Shown piece by piece: positions 1-8,967 of a stretch of DNA of 64,000 nucleotides. Each line of letters begins with the position of its first letter. Positions within the stretch are counted from its first letter, which is position 1. The notes beneath the pieces were generated by a model that saw only the letters and a program-made list of their open reading frames with translations, was not told the origin of the DNA and made no database searches. This DNA comes from Phycisphaerales bacterium (GTDB lineage Bacteria; Planctomycetota; Phycisphaerae; UBA1845; UTPLA1), in contig JAKSDK010001037.1 in the NCBI GenBank assembly GCA_022360095.1, positions 62,001 to 126,000 of the forward strand. The letters run 5' to 3'. A program made the position numbers and the translations under genes.

Positions 1-755
1 CGGTCGAACGGAATCAGTTTCAGATAAACGTAGGGTTTGTCTGCATCAAATCCGAAGGTTGCGAGTTCCTCAACGAGTGCTTTGACGTCTTCGCGTTCGA
101 GCAGCTCTTCGAATCTCAACGGGGCATCGGCAAGCGATTGATAATCGTAGTTGCGATAGAAGTCCCCGCGTACGCGACCCGGTTGGACATGATCGCTCGG
201 CGGGTCACCGAGAATGTCCTCCATCTGCAGCGCGAACTGTAGTTTGTAGTAATAGTGCCAGTCATCCATAAAGTCGCCGACTTTATGAAACAGAATCCAT
301 GCAAGTTGGCGGTAAATCTGAGTGTTGTTCGGATTGAGCGGGATGCCTTTGTCTCGCAATAGCTCGTACCCGTTGCGAACCCAGCGCCAGCGCTCTTCGG
401 CCGATTTGAGCGTCACGGAGATGTTGTATGCCATGTTCCATGCTTGAAACACCCAGACGCTGGCGAATTTCGGCTGAAGTTCACAGATTCGCTGCGAGAG
501 CTGGAGTGCGTCGAAGTAGCGACCGTCTTCCTTCAGCTTCGTTGCGCGTAGCCAAAGAACACCGACCAGTGGTGCCCGTCCCAGGGCCAGCAGAGGCGTG
601 TAAAGCATGGATGGGGCCATTTCGTCCGGAAGTGGCGGAAGAACCAGGTGGTATGTCCGGCGTTTGACGTTCACGGGCTCAAGTCGTGTTGTGGCGACAA
701 ACAAGACCAATAAGGACAGCAGCGTCAAGATCCATTTTCGAGTCGAGGGGCGCAC
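1..755 (-). CDS. Hypothetical membrane-anchored TPR-like protein (3' end outside window)
   Basis: The reading frame is open from a GTG at 755 to the window edge, giving about 251 residues without a stop; the C-terminus is missing. An AAAGGTAAGG ribosome site lies just before the GTG. A hydrophobic stretch at roughly residues 8-23 (WILTLLSLLVLFVATT) looks like a signal anchor. The rest is helical and rich in aromatic residues, with TPR-like helices (for example YFDALQLSQRICELQPKFA and TQIYRQLAWILFHKVGDF). It starts 25 bp after the ABC-2 permease gene on the same strand, so it is probably the last part of that operon. I do not recognise a named family; a scaffold or accessory protein of the ABC system is only a guess from position. 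Confidence 0.75.
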   Translation of the reverse strand, partial: MRPSTRKWILTLLSLLVLFVATTRLEPVNVKRRTYHLVLPPLPDEMAPSMLYTPLLALGRAPLVGVLWLRATKLKEDGRYFDALQLSQRICELQPKFASVWVFQAWNMAYNISVTLKSAEERWRWVRNGYELLRDKGIPLNPNNTQIYRQLAWILFHKVGDFMDDWHYYYKLQFALQMEDILGDPPSDHVQPGRVRGDFYRNYDYQSLADAPLRFEELLEREDVKALVEELATFGFDADKPYVYLKLIPFD

Positions 756-779
756 AACCTTACCTTTTCAGAGGATTCT

Positions 780-2555
780 TTAAACAATAATGGATGCGAG
801 TTCACGGCGACGAAATACGACGACGGCCAGCATCAACACGATGGCGCTTTTGGCCAACGCGAACGGCCATTGACTTAGAACGATATTCCATTGGGACTCA
901 TCAAAACCCGTGAGAGACCAATTGACGGTTCTACCCTCGATCAACTGTTCTGTCGGATAAACGTCGCCCAAAGATAGCAGGACCTGAATCGACTCCACCA
1001 TCATTCGGCGAATTTCGAACATCAGATCGCTTTCCTGTAAGGCGTATTCTTCCGTGACGGCCAATGATTCGGCGACAAACCCCATCGAAATCGAAATCAG
1101 ATAGAGGATCACCAGGATTAATGATCCGACAGGGAAGCTCAGAAAAGTGGAGGCGCAGACGCCAAGGGACGCCAGGCAAACCAATGGAACAAGTATGGCC
1201 AGGCATGTTTGGAATAGATTGAACTCAAACGATCCGACTCGATAGAGCACCATTAATGCGCCAGGAAAATCAAAAACAACTTCCTTATTCCTGGGGTCGA
1301 CATTTCTAAAGGACAAGATGATCGTCCCGTCTTTCTTGATGCAATTCGTTGGAATCTCCAGTTCTCGAAACGTGCGAACGGGTTCCTGGGACGTCAATTG
1401 GGCATAGCTCGCCGTTCGCGGATCACCGATGCCCCAGACGCAAAGCAGCCTGTTGCTCTCGAGCGTCTCCCCGGTGACAGGGTGTTGTATCGCGGACAAG
1501 TCGGCCGGAACATGAATCTTGAACCGAATGCTCATGATAAAGTCCGACCTCTTTTCGGGAAGAGGGCCCTGAAGTTCCCAGACGCGAGGCTCTCCCGGGA
1601 GGACGGTGCAGAATCGGCCGAACAGGTTCTGTCTTATCTGCTCGCGAATTTGCCGGTCCGTCAAGGCTTCCGGCAATCTGCCCTCTTTGGCCATACGCTG
1701 GAACCGAGCCTCGGCTTCTTTGTTGATCTCTTCTCTCGGGATGGGCACTTTGACGGCGGCACGTGACACGAGGAGCTGGCGCCGGATTTCGTCAAAGCTT
1801 CGTAGGTTGACTCGAGTCGGTTCCGGAAGCATGAGGAGGATATCCCCGATTTGCCGCCGAGACATGCCGGTTGACCGTTCCATGGCATCAATGATCGGGC
1901 TCTCCATGCCATCCTTGCCAATGCCTCGGACATCCTTCAAGGCGGCCACGGTGTTGGAGGCCTGCTCCGGCGTGAGTCCGCCGAAGGTGGCCAATTCATG
2001 TTCAAGCTCACGGGTGAATTGTCCCAGCAGCACCATGGTGCCTGCGTAGGTTCCCACGCCGACGATGGCCACCAGGGCGACGTTGAGCGACATGATTCCC
2101 AGCCATTTGCCGGCCAGAATCTGCCAACGCGGAACCGGCTTGGAAATAATCCCGTAAATCTGTCGACTCGTGATTTCATGGGACAGCGATCTGCATGAGA
2201 AGAAGATTGTTAAGAGAGCAAGGATAATGCTCGAAAAGCCAAGGGAATAGGCCATGAACATCTGAATCCGCCCCTTGATCGTGCCGTCGCCTTCGGCCAC
2301 GAGCCAGAAAAAAGGCAGGCTTGCGAGGACGATCAAGGCGAATCCGGAAGCCACCTTGGCGCGAATTCCTTCGGCCACCGCCGTTTTCGCAATCGCGATG
2401 ATGATTCGGCCCGCTCCTCGAAACTCCCAGCCGCCGATTTCGCTTGATTGCCGGCTGAATGCCAGACGTAACACGTACGCCAGCGCCACGAGGCCGAAGA
2501 TCGCACCTAACGCAATCAGAATCATTGAAAACGTGTTCAGTGCGTTGTGTGCCAT
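780..2555 (-). CDS. ABC-2 type transporter permease with large central domain
   Basis: A 591-residue integral membrane protein. The N-terminal third has membrane segments near residues 11-32, 68-88, 97-118 and 152-176. They are interrupted by the motif SRQIYGIISKPVPRWQILAGKWLG, typical of ABC-2/NosY-type permeases. A large hydrophilic region of about 240 residues follows, then four or so C-terminal segments. The central region includes a beta-rich part that probably lies outside the cytoplasm. The ATPase gene lies 75 bp upstream on the same strand, so the two very likely form one transporter. The substrate cannot be read from sequence. The size and middle insertion exceed a plain six-helix ABC-2 permease of about 250-400 residues. 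The family call is firm; the role is not. Confidence 0.85.
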   Translation of the reverse strand: MAHNALNTFSMILIALGAIFGLVALAYVLRLAFSRQSSEIGGWEFRGAGRIIIAIAKTAVAEGIRAKVASGFALIVLASLPFFWLVAEGDGTIKGRIQMFMAYSLGFSSIILALLTIFFSCRSLSHEITSRQIYGIISKPVPRWQILAGKWLGIMSLNVALVAIVGVGTYAGTMVLLGQFTRELEHELATFGGLTPEQASNTVAALKDVRGIGKDGMESPIIDAMERSTGMSRRQIGDILLMLPEPTRVNLRSFDEIRRQLLVSRAAVKVPIPREEINKEAEARFQRMAKEGRLPEALTDRQIREQIRQNLFGRFCTVLPGEPRVWELQGPLPEKRSDFIMSIRFKIHVPADLSAIQHPVTGETLESNRLLCVWGIGDPRTASYAQLTSQEPVRTFRELEIPTNCIKKDGTIILSFRNVDPRNKEVVFDFPGALMVLYRVGSFEFNLFQTCLAILVPLVCLASLGVCASTFLSFPVGSLILVILYLISISMGFVAESLAVTEEYALQESDLMFEIRRMMVESIQVLLSLGDVYPTEQLIEGRTVNWSLTGFDESQWNIVLSQWPFALAKSAIVLMLAVVVFRRRELASIIV

Positions 2556-2629
2556 GGGGATGGGTCCTGCCGGTGCATTGGTTAGGTGATCGCCGAGAAG
2601 CTGTTCGCGACGCCCTTACGAACCGATAC

Positions 2630-3850
2630 CTATCTCTTGGTCTCGTTGGTCGAATCTACTTCGGTGTCATCTCCGGATTGAGGATCAGGTTCACCAAGGC
2701 GTTCCGGTTGGAGCAGTTTTTGAAGCACTTCTTCGTCCGGCTTTGGCATAGCGACCGGCGAATTGACCGGCGTCTCCGCCGCCGCTTCTTTTGGCTCTTC
2801 GGCGATAAGCCGGTCCAGCACTTCTGTTTTCGATTCGGTCGTCATCTCGCTTGGTTCGACATGGTCTTGTTCTGCGGCAGCCGGTAGCGGTTCGGTCTTG
2901 CCGGCATCCACCAAAGATCCCACAAGCGAAGCCCCCGATTCGGCATGAGCCGACAGGAACTCCGACACGCCGGAGGTCGACTCGGCTCCACTGGTTTCGA
3001 GGTTTTCGCGTTGGGCCTTCCCTACGATTCGCAGGAACAGGTCTTCGAGACGATCTGACGGATGCTGAACGGTCAGATCACCCAGACCGGCCTTCGCCAC
3101 AACATCGCGAATCTTTTGGATGGTTTTTTCATCAAGTTGGCGGGTCGTCATCTGGGTCGCGTCGCGCCGTTCCAGGATTTCATTGACGGCGCCCAGGGCC
3201 AATCGTCGACCGCCGTACATGATCGCCACGCGATCACAGACGTCTTCCACGTCCGCCAACAGATGGCTGCACAGGATCACGGTCTTGCCTCGCTGCCCCA
3301 AAGTCTTGATGACATCTTTGATCTGGCGCGTGCCGACAGGGTCCAGTCCCGTCGTTGGCTCATCCAGGATCAGCAGATCAGGATCGTTGATCAGCGCCTG
3401 AGCCAGTCCGATGCGTCGGGCCATGCCTTTGGAATAGGTTCCGACCGGCCGTTTGCCGGCACGCTTCAGGCCGACCATTTCGATGAGCTGATCGGTCCTC
3501 CGACGGCGCTCATAATGATCCAGTTTGAACAATCGGGCGTAATAATCCAGGGTTTCGTAGGCGTTCAAATAGCGATAGAGATAAGACTCCTCGGGCATGA
3601 AGCCGATCTGCGACTTCATCGCCGTGTCCGTCGGAGGCTTTCCGAAAACTCTTGCTGCGCCCGAGCTGGGATACAGCAGACCCAACAACAACTTGATCGT
3701 CGTTGACTTGCCTGAGCCGTTCGGGCCGAGGAGCCCAAAAATTTCGCCGGGCCTGATCACCAGATCCAGATTATCGACAGCGCGTACCTTGTCCCGTCCC
3801 CAGAAATCTTGAAAGTTCTTGGTCAGTTTGATGCATTCGACGACATTCAT
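2630..3850 (-). CDS. ABC transporter ATP-binding protein with long hydrophilic C-terminal tail
   Basis: The first 240 residues are a complete ABC ATPase: Walker A GPNGSGKST (about residue 43), a signature variant YSKGMARRIGLAQ, Walker B LLILDEPTTGLDP, and the switch histidine in CSHLLADVEDVCD. This is the DrrA/CcmA-like group that pairs with ABC-2 permeases and powers export. It should serve the permease encoded 75 bp downstream. Residues from about 270 to 406 form an acidic, Pro/Glu/Ser-rich tail without recognisable fold, absent from typical members of about 300 residues. The tail may be disordered. Three SPFH genes lie upstream on the same strand after a 143-bp gap, so co-transcription is possible but not shown. 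Confidence 0.93.
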   Translation of the reverse strand: MNVVECIKLTKNFQDFWGRDKVRAVDNLDLVIRPGEIFGLLGPNGSGKSTTIKLLLGLLYPSSGAARVFGKPPTDTAMKSQIGFMPEESYLYRYLNAYETLDYYARLFKLDHYERRRRTDQLIEMVGLKRAGKRPVGTYSKGMARRIGLAQALINDPDLLILDEPTTGLDPVGTRQIKDVIKTLGQRGKTVILCSHLLADVEDVCDRVAIMYGGRRLALGAVNEILERRDATQMTTRQLDEKTIQKIRDVVAKAGLGDLTVQHPSDRLEDLFLRIVGKAQRENLETSGAESTSGVSEFLSAHAESGASLVGSLVDAGKTEPLPAAAEQDHVEPSEMTTESKTEVLDRLIAEEPKEAAAETPVNSPVAMPKPDEEVLQKLLQPERLGEPDPQSGDDTEVDSTNETKR

Positions 3851-3993
3851 AGGATCTTGTTCGATACTTTTCCACAGTCCAGATTCAACTCCCAGCTCGA
3901 TCGGCGACGAGCTGGATGAAAAAGCCCTCTCCTTGTGAGAGCTGGAGTGGCCGATCGCATGCCATCGGCCTTTCGGATCAAAGAGACCTTAAC

Positions 3994-5400
3994 CTAAAGG
4001 GCCTTGATCGGCGCGTCCGTCAATGATCCCGGCCTTTTCTGCTTTTCCTTCTCTTCTTCCAGGCCTGTTTTGCGATCAGGTGGAATCTTGAGGCGATACT
4101 GCTTGAGCTCTGACGGAACATAGAGTTTTGAGACTTTGTCGTTGGCAAGGCTTCGGGCATAGGTTTCGTCTTTGAGCCGTGACAGGAAAATGTCCGGATC
4201 ACGACGGTATTCGGGAAGCACGGCCTTGAAGCGATTGTAATCGCCCGTCGCATCCTTGATGATCTGGTTTCGTTTGACTTCCGCATCCTTGATGATCGAT
4301 CGGACGAGACCTGCCGCGTCGGCGAGAAGCGATTCCGTGACGTCGCGTTGCCGCTTCAACTTGCTGCGCAGGCCTTGCAATTCCGGATTGTCCGAGCCGC
4401 GGCCGTGGACGGCCTCCAACGCGGAAATCTTCATGAGAAGATCAAATTCCTGATCGACGGCATCGACGATCAGCGGGTAGTCAGGCCCTGCGGTATAGAC
4501 CAGCAATGCCTGTTGTTCGGACCGAGCTTTCGTGATGTTGACCGATTTGTTCGTCTGGGCGGCAAAGACGTTATCAAAAACATCCTGCACCTGCCTGGGC
4601 GGCATGATGGCTTCCAGCGTGCCGTTTCGGCTCTTGGGCGCGATGACGCCGTTGTTTTCATCAACGTGAATTCCAAGCGGCATGCCCCGGTCCGCCAGAG
4701 CATCCAGCTTTCGATTGAGAGTGCTCGCCACTTGATAGAGAAACGCATCCTGCCGGCTGCCGCGAATATCGAGTGCGGCCTGGCTCGCCGCCGTTTCAAT
4801 GACGGCATCTCGGGCAAGATTGCGCAGGACGGTGTACTCCGGATGACGGCGGTAATCGACCGAATTCACCGTGGCTCTCGGATCGGGCATCGGATAGAGA
4901 TGGGTCACGTAGTCGGTCACGTCCGTGATCTGGTACTTTACCTTTAGGTTAACGTGGAGGATGTTCACATCGCCGGTCACGACGTAATCGTCGCGCTCGG
5001 GAGAGAGCGGATTAAACTTCTTCGAAATCTCCCCGGTGGCCTTTTCCTTGTCCGTCAATTTCAGCATGAAGGCAAGGTCCAGCTCACGCTCTTTCGTCGA
5101 AATCGTTTCCCACCGATCGATGGGAAAAGGCCAGGACCACCACCAACCTTCCTCGTAAACCTTAGGTCGTCCCGCATCTGTTACGATCTTGCCGAAGCGA
5201 ACAACAATGCCGCGCTCGTTCGGTTTGACGCTGAACCAACCGCTTAGGAAATAGAGAACGATCAGAACCAGCATCAGCACCTTTAAGACCCGGAAGCTTC
5301 TCCGGAGTGCATCCGCCAGGGATTGACTCGCCGGATCGAATTCCTCGCCGGGCGGGCCGCCGGTTTGTTGCGAAACGGAATGTTGGGGATCGACAGTCAT
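3994..5400 (-). CDS. SPFH/Band-7 protein, HflK-like
   Basis: A 468-residue protein with a cytoplasmic N-terminus, one membrane segment at about residues 38-57, and then an SPFH domain beginning VKPNERGIVVRFGKIV. This layout matches HflK, which with HflC forms a membrane cage around the FtsH protease. The C-terminal half is helical and charged with alanine, as expected of the SPFH coiled coil. It is longer than E. coli HflK (419 residues). The gene starts 6 bp after the 330-residue HflC-like gene and is the last of three consecutive SPFH genes. No ftsH is in the window. The partner protease and substrate are therefore unknown; the HflK name is by resemblance only. Confidence 0.85.
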   Translation of the reverse strand: MTVDPQHSVSQQTGGPPGEEFDPASQSLADALRRSFRVLKVLMLVLIVLYFLSGWFSVKPNERGIVVRFGKIVTDAGRPKVYEEGWWWSWPFPIDRWETISTKERELDLAFMLKLTDKEKATGEISKKFNPLSPERDDYVVTGDVNILHVNLKVKYQITDVTDYVTHLYPMPDPRATVNSVDYRRHPEYTVLRNLARDAVIETAASQAALDIRGSRQDAFLYQVASTLNRKLDALADRGMPLGIHVDENNGVIAPKSRNGTLEAIMPPRQVQDVFDNVFAAQTNKSVNITKARSEQQALLVYTAGPDYPLIVDAVDQEFDLLMKISALEAVHGRGSDNPELQGLRSKLKRQRDVTESLLADAAGLVRSIIKDAEVKRNQIIKDATGDYNRFKAVLPEYRRDPDIFLSRLKDETYARSLANDKVSKLYVPSELKQYRLKIPPDRKTGLEEEKEKQKRPGSLTDAPIKAL

Positions 5401-5406
5401 GATGGA

Positions 5407-6399
5407 TTACTTTTTCCCTTCCTGATCGTCCGCACCCTTGTCGATCGGTTCATCGTCAGGGTTGAGAATGTCAAATGGGGAAATCTTGTCCGAATCCAGT
5501 ACGAGCGTGGTCTGGCCCGACGCGAGAATCTTTTCCACGACTTCCTGCTTCTTGAGAAAAACACTCAGTTCGCGATCCTTGGCGAAAATCTCATTGTATT
5601 TCGCGGCCTCCGCTTCGGCACGGCCCAAGATCGTCTTGGCATAGGCCTCAGCTCGGGCAATGATCTTCTTGGATTCCTCCTCGGCCTCGGCGCGAATCAT
5701 GGTCGCCTCCGCCTCACCTTCGGATTCAAGCTCCTTGCTTACTTTCTGCCGGTCCTCTTTCATCCGGGTAAAAACGGCTTTAGTGACCGATTCGGGAAGT
5801 CCCAAACGTTTGATTCCCACACTGACGATCTCGATACCGTAGCGGTCGCGCGCGGGCGCCTGAATTCCCTCTTGGGCCGAGCCCTCGCTTTTTGCGTCGG
5901 ACCTGTCGGCGACGCCGGCCAGGATCATCTTTTCAATTTCGTCCAGCTTGAGCTTCTTCTCGTCGATATTGACAAGTTCCTCCAGGGTGTGAGTTCGCAG
6001 CACGAGTTGCACCTGATTTTCGAGGAGATCTCGAATCTTCGGCGCAGCGGTCCCCTCCCGGCCCACCGTCTTGAGAAACTTCTGACCGTCCGTGATTCGC
6101 CAGGTGGCATAGGCGGTGAGGATAACGGTCTTCTGGTCTTTCGTGGCCGCCTGGCGAAACTCTGTTTCAAACGACCTGAGACGAGTATCGTAACGATACA
6201 CGCGATCGATCGGCCAAGGCCATTTGAAATGCAGACCGGCTTCGTTCGGCTGGATGACGTCCCGAATTTCGTCGAATCTCGTGACGACGGCTGTTTCCGT
6301 GAAGCGCACCTGAAACGCGCACATCATGAAGCCGATGATCACGATCAGCAGCATCGCCACGAAAATGGGAAGTTTTTTCGACATTTCAATGATCCTCAA
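5407..6399 (-). CDS. SPFH/Band-7 protein, HflC-like
   Basis: A 330-residue protein close to the size of E. coli HflC (334). It has a single N-terminal membrane segment (KLPIFVAMLLIVIIGFMMCA), then an SPFH domain starting VRFTETAVVTRFDEIRDVIQ. The tail is strongly coiled-coil, with alternating Ala/Glu runs such as EAEATMIRAEAEEESKKII, a hallmark of HflC and prohibitin-like proteins. It probably forms a heteromer with the HflK-like protein encoded 6 bp downstream, at the inner membrane. The larger SPFH gene ends 6 bp upstream. The near-zero spacings make a three-gene operon very likely. Confidence 0.88.
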   Translation of the reverse strand: MRIIEMSKKLPIFVAMLLIVIIGFMMCAFQVRFTETAVVTRFDEIRDVIQPNEAGLHFKWPWPIDRVYRYDTRLRSFETEFRQAATKDQKTVILTAYATWRITDGQKFLKTVGREGTAAPKIRDLLENQVQLVLRTHTLEELVNIDEKKLKLDEIEKMILAGVADRSDAKSEGSAQEGIQAPARDRYGIEIVSVGIKRLGLPESVTKAVFTRMKEDRQKVSKELESEGEAEATMIRAEAEEESKKIIARAEAYAKTILGRAEAEAAKYNEIFAKDRELSVFLKKQEVVEKILASGQTTLVLDSDKISPFDILNPDDEPIDKGADDQEGKK

Positions 6400-6405
6400 T
6401 CGTCA

Positions 6406-8649
6406 CTATTGTGTGGACTTTTCTTCCGTCGCCATCAGCTCGGCCCCTAAGATGTCGAGCGCCTGAGGTGGTTTGAGATCAGCCTCGATCAACACCTTTT
6501 CAGGATGATCCAATACGATGACATACTTGCGGACATCCTGTAACGCCTTCTCCATTGTTCGAAGATAAGCCCGTAATCGATACGTACGTGGCGCCATCTT
6601 GTAAGCGGCCAATTGCATTTGATAACTTTCGGCTTCAGACCGTCGGCCGAAAAGGCTGGCATAGACGGCCTGCTCGGCTTCCGTCGTGATCCGCCTGGCC
6701 TCACCGCCTGCCACGGTGCGAAGAAGACGTTCGACCGTCGCTGTTTTTTGGGCGAGCTCGGCGTCGCTCGATTCCGCCGCTTTCTCTTCGGCCACGATGG
6801 CATCGTAGAGCTCTCGCCAACGAATCCCGCCGCTTTCAACACGAACCTTCGCCGCGTTTCCTTCGGCCTCCTTGATGTTGGCGTCTTTCTGCTCGATTGC
6901 GCTGACGACGTCCTGGTAGGCCTGTGCCACGTCCTCATCGGGCGGTGGATGAACCCCGCCGATGCCCAGGTAAACGATCTCAACGCCGAGCCCCTCACCG
7001 TTATAGCCGGAGCCGTCGCAGGCTCTTTGAAGTGATTGGTGCAGTTCCTCGGCCGCCTTGATGCCCTTGCCGCCGAGGAAGGTCATGATGTCCGCCGACG
7101 CGGCGTAGCGCGTCAGTTCGCGATAGGCGAGTGACTCAATGATCGCCGCCACGTCACTCGATTGCGAGTAATACTGGATGACATCCTTGTCATTCTCGTG
7201 CCGGACTCGCCATTGCACGGGCATCGTGATGCTCAACAGGTTGACCGGCAGCTCCTTGCCTGATTCGAGTCCGGGGTCGGAGTTTGATCGCGATGTGGAC
7301 CGAACCGCCGAACTGTCCGCGACGAGCAGCTTATACTCTTTTTTGTAGTGCTTTTTGGTCCACAGAATCGGCGGTTTTTCTTCCATGGTCTGGTCGGAAG
7401 AATCGTGTTCGTCCTCTCCTTCCTTGGCGAATCCCAAGACCATGCGTTGGATCTGCTCCACCGGAATGATCGTCGCTCGATCGATCGGCCAAGGTTGGGT
7501 CACATGAATGCCCGGCTTGGCGGTTTCCGGCAGCGGCTGACCATAATGCTCAATGACAGCCTGATGCCCCGGCGGCACAACCACGAAGCAGGTAAGTGCG
7601 AAGATGACGGCGATCTGCACGAGCAGCAGAGGGAGAATCACTCTGCCCATCAGTTTGTAGAACCATGTTTCGCTCACTTTGAAGCCGAATTGGTAATCGA
7701 TCGTGTTGGCCAGGTTTCGCAGGATGCCGGCCGGCTCACTGAAGATTCCCCAAAAACGGCTGTCATAAAACGGGCGTTGATATTGTCCTTGAATGCGAGG
7801 TCGGTAGAAATCGAGGACGAAATTAGTGTGTGTTTCCAAGGAGAGGAAAATCAGCAACAGCGCGATCGCGCTGCCCAGCCATTCTTCCACTTGAGTCAGG
7901 CCGCTGATCTCACACAATAGGCTGATGGAGATCATCAAGCAGACGGCGCTGGAGCCGAAGAGGAAATTGCCTCCTGCGCGAAGGGCGCTGTATGCGGGAA
8001 GTCGACTCAGTCCCAGGATGTAACGGGAGAGCATGAACGTCACGAACGCAATACCGCCCGTGAAGAAAAGGATGATCGGCGCATTTAAGACTTCGACGTA
8101 GGTGTCCGCTTCACGAAGGGGCGGGAACTGCCAGCTCCAGGGCAGCAGCAACAAACCTGCGATGAAGTGATAGTCCGCGACGAGGTGTGCGATGATCCGA
8201 ATGAGATAGCGTTCGACCCATCGAAGGCGCCGCCCCATGGCGAGCGACTCCATTGGATTTAGTTCCTCTTCGTCGAAGATCGTTTGGGCGCCGGCGAGTT
8301 TTTCACGGCGATGCCGTTCGAGTTCTGCGACCTCCTGGCGCTCTTCGGCAACGAGCCGTTGATGGTGCAACTGGAGATAGCACAGCACCCAAATGCCTAC
8401 GACACCCAGCATCAAAAAGGATGCACCCCAGAGCGATGTGCTGCTGTGTTGACTCCATATGCTCAATAGCGCCAGGAGCAATGCGCCCGCCATGCTCACG
8501 ATCAAGCCAAGCAGCGCGACCCTTTCACCTCGTCGGTCTGTTCTAGTCATGGAAATCTGCCGATCATCAAGTCCTGTTATCAGCCCGATCGAGCCGGGCC
8601 GTACCTGAGCGATGTCGCCGGAGCGAGGCGTATTGTAGGAGCTTGTCAC
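6406..8649 (-). CDS. Large SPFH protein with polytopic N-terminal membrane domain
   Basis: A 747-residue protein in two parts. Residues about 45-360 carry six or so membrane segments. At about residue 370 the segment VFALTCFVVVPPGHQAVIEHYGQ begins an SPFH domain of HflK type. The domain is interrupted by a charged insert (about residues 405-465), and a helical Ala/Glu-rich tail follows. Ordinary HflK and HflC have one membrane helix, so the polytopic half is the odd feature. The listed start is a GTG without a clear ribosome site; an ATG at 8550 (34 codons later) is an alternative and keeps all domains. First gene of the three-gene SPFH operon. The function is inferred to be membrane-domain scaffolding or protease control. 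Confidence 0.85.
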   Translation of the reverse strand: MTSSYNTPRSGDIAQVRPGSIGLITGLDDRQISMTRTDRRGERVALLGLIVSMAGALLLALLSIWSQHSSTSLWGASFLMLGVVGIWVLCYLQLHHQRLVAEERQEVAELERHRREKLAGAQTIFDEEELNPMESLAMGRRLRWVERYLIRIIAHLVADYHFIAGLLLLPWSWQFPPLREADTYVEVLNAPIILFFTGGIAFVTFMLSRYILGLSRLPAYSALRAGGNFLFGSSAVCLMISISLLCEISGLTQVEEWLGSAIALLLIFLSLETHTNFVLDFYRPRIQGQYQRPFYDSRFWGIFSEPAGILRNLANTIDYQFGFKVSETWFYKLMGRVILPLLLVQIAVIFALTCFVVVPPGHQAVIEHYGQPLPETAKPGIHVTQPWPIDRATIIPVEQIQRMVLGFAKEGEDEHDSSDQTMEEKPPILWTKKHYKKEYKLLVADSSAVRSTSRSNSDPGLESGKELPVNLLSITMPVQWRVRHENDKDVIQYYSQSSDVAAIIESLAYRELTRYAASADIMTFLGGKGIKAAEELHQSLQRACDGSGYNGEGLGVEIVYLGIGGVHPPPDEDVAQAYQDVVSAIEQKDANIKEAEGNAAKVRVESGGIRWRELYDAIVAEEKAAESSDAELAQKTATVERLLRTVAGGEARRITTEAEQAVYASLFGRRSEAESYQMQLAAYKMAPRTYRLRAYLRTMEKALQDVRKYVIVLDHPEKVLIEADLKPPQALDILGAELMATEEKSTQ

Positions 8650-8967
8650 TCATCGACAAGCTCAGGCACTTTCCGGAAGCTTCTGCGACTCCGGCTCGTC
8701 GCCTTGACCGGTTGACTCGTCGCCTTAACATCTACCGGTGCTGATCAGACGGTGCGTCTGAAATCGACAACCCGGCCGGTGGTAAGGCGATTTTGGAAAC
8801 CGGGACTTACGCGAAACCCTGTACATTCTCGAGATCACTGACGTAGCGCAGCTCAACGAAAAACGCCTAATAGCTAATTGCAGGACGCGGCTCGATTCCG
8901 GTTCGTTCATGAAGCCGCGGCCGATGCTACAATGCGTTAACCGACGCCACGAGGCTCAACCGCCAGG
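8650..8967. other. Divergent intergenic region upstream of SPFH operon and ABC-2 permease
   Basis: About 320 bases with no convincing gene. It must hold promoters for the leftward SPFH operon and the rightward permease. A TACAAT hexamer at 8928-8933 lies 35 bases before the permease start and could be a -10 element. I do not find a good -35 at the right distance, so this is weak. Confidence 0.4.

Noticed and set aside
5323..6450. 375-codon frame antisense to the HflC-like gene
   Set aside because: It shadows a well-recognised SPFH gene and has no ribosome site or family match.
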